DNA of 64,000 nt from NCBI RefSeq assembly GCF_000142805.1, contig NC_013084.1, positions 1,273,854 to 1,337,853 on the forward strand. The letters run 5' to 3'. Positions within the stretch are counted from its first letter, which is position 1. Each line of letters starts with the position of its first letter. This DNA comes from Lachancea thermotolerans CBS 6340. Taxonomy: Eukaryota > Ascomycota > Saccharomycetes > Saccharomycetales > Saccharomycetaceae. Below are positions 58,619-64,000 of this stretch, in pieces. The notes beneath the pieces were generated by a model. That model did no database searches. It saw only the letters and a program-made list of their open reading frames with translations, and was not told the origin of the DNA. A program made the translations under genes and the position numbers.

Positions 58619-59443
58619 TTAGTAGTAAGTGGAAGGTCTCTTGTAGGCGAAAGTCTTGGTGGACTTCTGGACTCTGTGTGGCAATGGGAACTTCAAGTCC
58701 TTGGTCAAGAACTGCTTGACGTATGGTCTCTTGACGTCGGCGGTCTTCTCGATCTCGGCGATCTTCAAGATGTGGATGGATCTAAATCTAGCTCTGTGTC
58801 TAGCAGCCATGTCTTGGTACAAAGACTCGATAGCACCGACTCTGGAAACGTCTCTAATCTCCTTGTACATGTTGTGAGTACCGGATCTGGAGTCGTATCT
58901 GACCCACACGCCGAAGTTCTTGACGGTGGTTGGATGAGCCTCACTGATGCCGTTGACGGAGACGATTTCACCAGAAGCCTTCTTGACCTTGTGCAGTCTT
59001 TGCAAGAAGTACCAGTAACGGGACTTGGCGACGACCACGTTTGGAGCAAAGATTCTCATTCTGAACAACTTTGGTTCAGGAACGGATTCGGTGGGCAAAC
59101 GACGGCCGATAACCTGGTATTCATTCAAACGAGCCACTGTAATTCGTTAGTAAGATGCTTGACCGCGTGTTATAGGGAACGAGCGAGGAGCCCTAGGAAA
59201 GGATGGGAAACGATTATTTGGCTCAAGCCTGATGCTGCCTGTCCATATGAAGGAAACGCTCTTCGTTACGTCCAGATTTTCGAAGCCTGCTGAAAGTTTC
59301 AGCTTTAGCATCGCGGACCTTAAGCTCAACAAATACATTTCTCATGCCCTGTGAACCCGCTGGGGCATGGTTTCTCATTCCGCAGAGCAGTGACCTCGTC
59401 AATTCCCCTGGTTCTAATCTAATTGTCCACTCATTCACATACT
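58619..59443 (-). CDS. RPL20: 60S ribosomal protein eL20, intron within the start codon
   Basis: 172 residues, the length of S. cerevisiae Rpl20A/B (YMR242C/YOR312C). The sequence [20 protein letters not shown] is almost identical to the yeast protein. The reading frame lacks an ATG: exon 2 begins TGGCTCG at 59136 right after TACTAAC...ACAG. The A of the ATG must come from exon 1 at 59443, where A is followed by GTATGT. The CDS is therefore 59443 joined to 59136-58619 (519 bases). The same split is, as I recall, annotated in both S. cerevisiae copies. It lies between YOR311C and YOR313C homologues and, on the other S. cerevisiae chromosome, beside YHM2; here one gene serves both positions. 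Confidence 0.96.
59137..59442 (-). other. RPL20 intron (306 nt)
   Basis: On the minus strand: donor GTATGT at 59442-59437, branch TACTAAC at 59152-59146, acceptor ACAG ending at 59137. All three signals are consensus. Only the A of the start codon lies upstream. Confidence 0.92.
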
Positions 59444-60100
59444 TTCTTCACGATACTTCCTTGACGTTCAAACAACTAGCAAGAGTCAAGAGTCTCGTTT
59501 TTCTAAAACTTTTGCCTAGGCTGAAATTTTTCGATTCTGCCTACGTTCCCAGTGCTCAGGCTCCATCCGGAGCTGGCTCCCGGTACCGCTTCGCCTGGCA
59601 GACGACGCCTGGGGGAAGACTCACCAGTGGTGGGAGAGGCGCTAGGCGGGAGCTCCCCCGAGGACTGTCCAGCGGCACTGAGTGGAGCAGTAGGGCGGCC
59701 TGCCTGGAGCCTGCCTAGCGAGCACCCCACTCTCAGCCACTACGCGCAGCAAGCTCCCGCCTACGCGGCGTCCTGCCTCGTTTGACACGCAGAGGTTTTG
59801 AACGCACGCAAAAAAGTTACACATCGAAAAATAAATATATTCCTTATGTTATGTATGGGTCTTGAGATGTATGGGTCTGGCAGTCACGGAACTTTAGGCT
59901 GAGTTGTGACGTCAGAAGTGTCCGTTCAAACAAACGTTTGTAGAACTGTCATTATCCGCTACATACGGTTATGCGCGTGCATCCATAAAGACGCACATGC
60001 GCAGCCGGTAATTTGCATTATCTAAATATTTGGGCCTCCACTGTTTACTACTCGCTGAAAATGCTCAGATCGGTAGATCTGCATGGGCCCAGCCCGGATT
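59444..60100. other. RPL20 promoter with a GC-rich insert-like segment
   Basis: This 657-bp region holds two Rap1-type sites (59851-59876). Between them and exon 1, about 59535-59790 is strongly GC-rich and unlike the AT-rich DNA on both sides. No gene is recognised in it. Confidence 0.6.
59851..59876 (-). promoter_or_regulatory. Tandem Rap1-type sites for RPL20
   Basis: ATGTATGGGT occurs at 59851-59860 and again at 59867-59876. This is the reverse of the ACCCATACAT core of Rap1 sites, and paired sites are typical of ribosomal-protein promoters. They are 408-433 bases upstream of RPL20 exon 1. Confidence 0.75.
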
Positions 60101-60916
60101 TTACTGGGCAACAATGTTTGAGTTTTTTCCTTTTGGTTTAACGTACTGCAAAGCTTCCTCATTTAAGGTGCATAGGGCTTCGCGTGTTGCAGTCCACGAA
60201 TTAGCCAACGATAGGCTTTCCTGCTTGTCGAGGTTGCCGTTGAAAACAGCGTTCACGTGCGAGGCGTAGTTGTAGGGAGCCAATGCTAAGTCAGTGACCT
60301 TTCTGTTGGCCCAAGGCGCCATGCGCTGGACAAAGTTGACACTCAGTGCTAGAGTGCGTGAGACTTCGGTACTGTAGCCATTGGAAGGCACCTCCTCGCC
60401 ATCGGGAAAGTACGCCTTTGTCACAGCCTCGAGTCTCTGGTTACAAGGCCCCACCAATGGGTCTATGGAGCCTCTGACTAGAGGCCTGCCATTTGTGTCG
60501 TAGACTTTCTCGTTGTAAAACTGCCTGAATGCGGACATGTGAGCGTGTGCCGGCTCGTAGACATAGGTGTCAGCAGCACCCAGCGTGGCATTTGCGGCTT
60601 TGCCGACTGTTTCTTTGGAGTAATTGAAGGGCACCAGAGCGTCGTGACGCAGGTCTTGATAGGTTTTTGTTTTCAAGCTTGGTGCCCAGCTCTCGGCAAG
60701 CTCCAGTCCCTTGTCTGCTATGTTGTCTGCCATTTTTGCGGCAGGCAACATCCATTTTGCAGGTTTGGAACTCGCTATTGAGCTGAGGATGGGTTTCGCG
60801 TTTGCTTCAAGAACCCGGCAAGCTGGAAGCTGAGTAAGAAATTCGTGCGTTTGCTGCAGCAACGGAAATGTCTTCGCGCGTTCGAAAGACTTAGATGACT
60901 CGACGGACTCAGACAT
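60101..60916 (-). CDS. SPS4: SPS4/perilipin-like lipid droplet protein
   Basis: 271 residues (S. cerevisiae Sps4, YOR313C, 338, a sporulation protein; the related Pln1/Pet10 has 283). The family is perilipin-like, coating lipid droplets through amphipathic helices. Helical segments rich in Ala with regularly spaced bulky residues are visible (ANAKPILSSIASSKPAKWML; TVGKAANATLGAADTYVY). There is no signal peptide. A TATATAAG box at 60984-60991 (reverse) lies about 70 bases before the ATG. Assignment to SPS4 rather than PLN1 is by synteny, between RPL20 and SFG1. Confidence 0.72.
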   Translation of the reverse strand: MSESVESSKSFERAKTFPLLQQTHEFLTQLPACRVLEANAKPILSSIASSKPAKWMLPAAKMADNIADKGLELAESWAPSLKTKTYQDLRHDALVPFNYSKETVGKAANATLGAADTYVYEPAHAHMSAFRQFYNEKVYDTNGRPLVRGSIDPLVGPCNQRLEAVTKAYFPDGEEVPSNGYSTEVSRTLALSVNFVQRMAPWANRKVTDLALAPYNYASHVNAVFNGNLDKQESLSLANSWTATREALCTLNEEALQYVKPKGKNSNIVAQ

Positions 60917-61943
60917 AGTATGCCAGATTTAGGATGTGGGTAAAGGCGAATGTCGTGTGGAGAAAGTTTAGAGCTCCTAGCCGCTTATATAGCCTTTTCA
61001 GTTCTGTGTCCTTCCTTTGCGTCAATGTGATTGTGTCTCGACGCCAGCCAAGCAAGCAAGTCACTTCGTCGGCGGCTGGCGCAAAAACTCCACACGTGAC
61101 CATGCCAACCTAAGATCTTAAAATAGACATCCTTCACCTTTCGTGCGCTTCCAGATAGCCTGATCTACCCGTGATACCGTTCTTCCGAACCCCGTTGCCA
61201 GAACCATCGAAAACATCCAATTTGGTCAATATTTGTTGTTGTTTATCAAGGTGGCACTTCGGTCTTCCGGGACCACTTAATCAAATCAGCTTCGAGCATC
61301 CGTGGTCCAACGGTCATGCATTTGACATCTCGGGCTATACGGGTCGGAAAGTGGGTCCGCACGGCGGGCCTCGATCCATCACTCTCTCCAACGAACCAGA
61401 GCTACTGCTTCTCTAAGGGCGGCCTACCGGTCTTATCTAACCGAGCTTTCATATTTGTTTTATGTAGTGTACATGCGGAAACTGAACATTCTTGCCTGCG
61501 GAATGAAAATTTGACCATTTCCTTCCGCGTACTCGATAAATTTGGAAAGCCGATTTCCAATTTAAGATCATTTGTAAACAAATAATTAATTAATACGTGC
61601 CTATAAGTCCACGAATGACGAATTCAGGCACGTATCGAGGAACTTTTTGGTTCCTTCGTAGACCCCTTCGTAGCGTCTTTGCAGGAAGCCGGCGTCGAGT
61701 CAACGGTTAAAACTTGTAAATTTGCACAGTGGAGGGAATGCGGGTATATGGTGCAGTGTTCGGCTGACATGCTCACCAGTTACTGGTGGTTATTCCAAAG
61801 GTGTCCCACGGAAGGACAAGCAGGTTGACCACGAAAGGTATTTAAAGAGTGAAAGAGTTTGCCAATCTCGGAGTGGATTTCTTAGTTGGAGGGTGAGACC
61901 AGTGGAGAATATTTGAGTAACCACGTTCTCTTGCATAGCAGCG
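60917..61943. promoter_or_regulatory. Divergent promoter SPS4-like/SFG1
   Basis: 1,027 bases between divergent starts. Contains the SPS4 TATA box, a CACGTG at 61092-61097 and an AATTAATTAAT stretch near 61585. Short ORFs here look random. Such length fits a promoter receiving many inputs, as expected for SFG1. Confidence 0.5.
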
Positions 61944-62966
61944 ATGCAAGCACTAACAAGGACGCCCACTAAGCAGATCAATAATAACGATGCGGCCTTT
62001 GGGCTTGCACACCATACACGCACGGCCAGGTTAACACCAAGGGCTCAGGTGGTTGAGGAAGCGCTGGCCGCTCCTCCACTTCGACTGGGTTCAAAATCCG
62101 GGTACAGATTTCCGGCACGCAGTGTTGAGTCACCCTCAAAACCCTCCCGGGCACACCGCAGAAGGCCCGTTTCAATCGCATTTGCCGACGGTAGCTACCA
62201 AATGCCTGTGCTTACTAAAGATGTGCCAGAGCTGAACTCTGACGAAGACACATTAAGCGATGACAGCTGCGCGAGTGGAAACAGTATTATCAGTCCCTCT
62301 ACATCACTTTCAGTTACACCGCCCGAAGCGTGCGCGTTCGAAAACCAAGACTCTAATAGCCCCCCTTCGTTGAAGGACTTTTTATTGTCATCGGCCTTAA
62401 TGCATTCAAGCCTTCTCAATGATGGCGCTCTTCATGATGGTCCAGAAGGACATTCTGAGGCAAACACAACTGACATTTTGCCGCTGTTTCGCACGCATTC
62501 AAGAAAACAGATGCCAATAGTCCCTAAGCCTCTCCCACACCGCCATCGTAGGGAGCGGGTGCTCAAATCAATACTGAAGAAGCCATCTAGCCCTGACTTT
62601 TTGAACTTTGTTGTAACCGCCACCAATGGCTCTTTGGTTGATGCAACGATATTTGCCACGGAAATCAATTCCTGTTCTAACAAAGTGCCACTTCCAACTA
62701 CTGTCTGGGAGAAGGTTACGATCCCCGTAAACGTTGAGATCAGAGACAAGTTCAAAAAGAGTCGGGCACAGCTGATAGGAGGATATTACGACGACTGCGG
62801 CACCACAGAGGATGACCAGCCCCAGGAAGGCCCTAGCGATATCAAAGACGCTGCCGTGATCCGCGGATACGAATGCAGTTTTACTGGCACAAAAGCTGAT
62901 GATGGTAATGAGAAAGGGTTAAGCATGGAGACAGGGAAGTCTTTGAGATGGGCTCATAAGGCTTAA
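61944..62966 (+). CDS. SFG1: SFG1-like regulator of filamentous growth
   Basis: 340 residues (S. cerevisiae Sfg1, YOR315W, 346). Sfg1 is a nuclear factor needed for superficial pseudohyphal growth. The protein is mostly low-complexity and Ser-rich; short conserved-looking blocks are RRRPVSIAFADGSYQMPVL at about 72-90, SLKDFLLSSALMHSS at about 147, PLPHRHRRERVLKSILKKPS at about 201-220 (basic, likely nuclear) and a C-terminal region TTVWEKVTIPVN followed by KFKKSRAQLIGGYYDDCG. I see no classical DNA-binding domain. Identification is mainly synteny between SPS4 and the ZRC1/COT1 gene. Confidence 0.72.
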   Translation: MQALTRTPTKQINNNDAAFGLAHHTRTARLTPRAQVVEEALAAPPLRLGSKSGYRFPARSVESPSKPSRAHRRRPVSIAFADGSYQMPVLTKDVPELNSDEDTLSDDSCASGNSIISPSTSLSVTPPEACAFENQDSNSPPSLKDFLLSSALMHSSLLNDGALHDGPEGHSEANTTDILPLFRTHSRKQMPIVPKPLPHRHRRERVLKSILKKPSSPDFLNFVVTATNGSLVDATIFATEINSCSNKVPLPTTVWEKVTIPVNVEIRDKFKKSRAQLIGGYYDDCGTTEDDQPQEGPSDIKDAAVIRGYECSFTGTKADDGNEKGLSMETGKSLRWAHKA

Positions 62967-63192
62967 AGTGTAATATTACAGGAACTCGAAACCGCTAGCC
63001 CTCTAATAAAAAGAATCGAGGCCGTTGTAAATTGAAAAAGCTTGTTATTCAGGTGGGGCCGGACTTGAATATACTCATGTATTATAATAGAAATGATTTT
63101 TTTTAGGATTGAAAGTTAAAAACAGCATTTAATGAATTATGAGCTTGAAATAATTGCCTCTAGTATCTTCTTATCTTATTCTCTTAATTGAT

Positions 63193-64000
63193 TTAGTTCT
63201 CGGAAGGTAAACAGTTGTCGGTGTTACAGTTGGCGGCTTCATCGAAAATACAACGAGCTTCGCTCGAAGTAGCTCCGTAGGCAGCGTTTCCCCTGTCAAG
63301 CGCATCGTTCCTCAATGACAAGGAGGACGAACCGTACACTCCGCCACCAGCAATTCTTGAGAATCTTTTATATGTGTCGTCACTAACATTTCCTGACACG
63401 AACTCCGGTTGGACTGTGGCAGAATGAATGTTGTGACGATGGAAAATGCTTCTTATCAAACTAGCAACATTGATGAACTCGTCTGGGGTGGACTCTATCT
63501 CAACGTGGATTGAAGCGATGGACAGCGACTCAGTCAAGTTCCAGATATGAAAGTCATGGACAGACACAACTCCTGGAATTTCCATTATCTCCTGCTTTAC
63601 CTCGTCAGCGGAAACCGAGCTTGGCGTCGCCTGTAACAAGATTCGCGAAGCTTTGAAAGATAGCGGTAGAGCTGAAGAGAAGATTATAACGGTGATTAAC
63701 AATGAAACCGCAGGGTCTGTGTAGAACCTCCAGGAATATTGGGTTTTCCAAATAAACAGTGCAGTTGCAATAACCCCGACGTTGCCCAAGGCGTCGCCAA
63801 GAACATGCAAGAACACACCGTGCATGTTTAGAGATTTTTGGCTCTTTTTGTGGTCATGGTCCACTTGTGCATTACCGTTGCTGTCTTTGTTACCTAGAAG
63901 AGGAGAAGCTTCACGACTGTAAGATTCAACAACCGTGGAAGGCAGCATCTCCCCAATATTCTGGGAAGATTCGCCCGGAGAATGGGTGGCGTGCGAGTGG
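63193..64000 (-). CDS. ZRC1: Vacuolar zinc/cobalt transporter, C-terminal part (5' end outside window)
   Basis: About 269 residues are visible; the frame runs off the window edge. It is a cation diffusion facilitator that moves Zn2+ into the vacuole. The visible part begins in the cytoplasmic His-rich loop (HSHATHSPGE), followed by a transmembrane helix with the metal-site HVLGDALGNVGVIATALF (His and Asp ligands), another helix, and the C-terminal domain (SVHDFHIWNLTESLSIASIH). It ends with a Cys motif NCNTDNCLPSEN. S. cerevisiae has two copies from the genome duplication, ZRC1 (YMR243C) and COT1 (YOR316C); this single gene occupies both syntenic positions. Confidence 0.93.
   Translation of the reverse strand, partial: HSHATHSPGESSQNIGEMLPSTVVESYSREASPLLGNKDSNGNAQVDHDHKKSQKSLNMHGVFLHVLGDALGNVGVIATALFIWKTQYSWRFYTDPAVSLLITVIIFSSALPLSFKASRILLQATPSSVSADEVKQEIMEIPGVVSVHDFHIWNLTESLSIASIHVEIESTPDEFINVASLIRSIFHRHNIHSATVQPEFVSGNVSDDTYKRFSRIAGGGVYGSSSLSLRNDALDRGNAAYGATSSEARCIFDEAANCNTDNCLPSEN

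Noticed and set aside
61290-61370. tRNA-like string (CCGTGGTCCAACGGTCATG)
   Set aside because: No B box and no acceptor pairing; it does not fold as a tRNA.

Overview
The window reads as nuclear DNA from a budding yeast of the family Saccharomycetaceae: short intergenes, few and short introns with GTAAGT/GTATGT donors and TACTAAC-type branch points, an intron-bearing tRNA-Phe, and proteins that align throughout with Saccharomyces cerevisiae proteins. The gene order is the strongest clue. Two stretches each interleave genes that S. cerevisiae keeps on two chromosomes (YHR067-YHR075 with YDR315-YDR321; YOR301-YOR316 with YMR239-YMR243). That is the order expected of a lineage that split before the whole-genome duplication. 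Moderate overall GC with strongly GC-rich islands fits Lachancea best; Torulaspora, Kluyveromyces or Zygosaccharomyces cannot be excluded from sequence alone. Assignments rest on remembered family sequences and synteny, not on a database search.

Block A (1-28.75 kb) runs HTD2 (5' end cut off), IPK1, DYS1, OMS1, RRP4, TRM5, PCL5, tRNA-Phe, HIM1, MCM21 (one intron), YFT2, ERG7, SWA2, NOP10, DAD4, OSH3, ASP1, a 2-oxoglutarate/Fe(II) oxygenase that I do not place in S. cerevisiae, QNS1 and PPE1. A synteny break follows (28.75-30.87 kb), holding a short STP1/STP2-like zinc-finger gene in very GC-rich DNA. Block B (30.87-64 kb) runs RAX1, tRNA-Arg, the CPA1 attenuator uORF and CPA1, a 1,410-residue ankyrin/RCC1/BTB protein resembling IBtk and S. 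pombe Btb3, ISW2, RNT1, CUS1, BIL1, RRG7, YHM2, SLY41, tRNA-Ala, SNU66, NOP58, DGK1, RPL20 (intron inside the start codon), an SPS4/perilipin-like gene, SFG1 and the 3' part of ZRC1/COT1.

Themes shared by several genes: rRNA and tRNA maturation and ribosome assembly (RRP4, TRM5, NOP10, NOP58, RNT1, RPL20, with PAC, RRPE and Rap1 motifs in several promoters); eIF5A hypusination (DYS1); splicing (CUS1, SNU66); lipids and membranes (ERG7, OSH3, YFT2, DGK1, SPS4-like); Gcn4-linked amino-acid control (PCL5 and CPA1, both with TGACTCA-type sites); and chromosomes (MCM21, DAD4, ISW2).

The most unusual signals are not genes. Three dense arrays of the hexamer CACGTG (5, 8 and 4 copies) sit in or beside two GC-rich islands; a cluster of nested hairpins lies upstream of PCL5 around a Gcn4-type site; and a 25-nt near-identical segment recurs in two distant intergenes with a shared reading frame. 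I found no intact transposon, no CRISPR array, no centromere and no rRNA gene.
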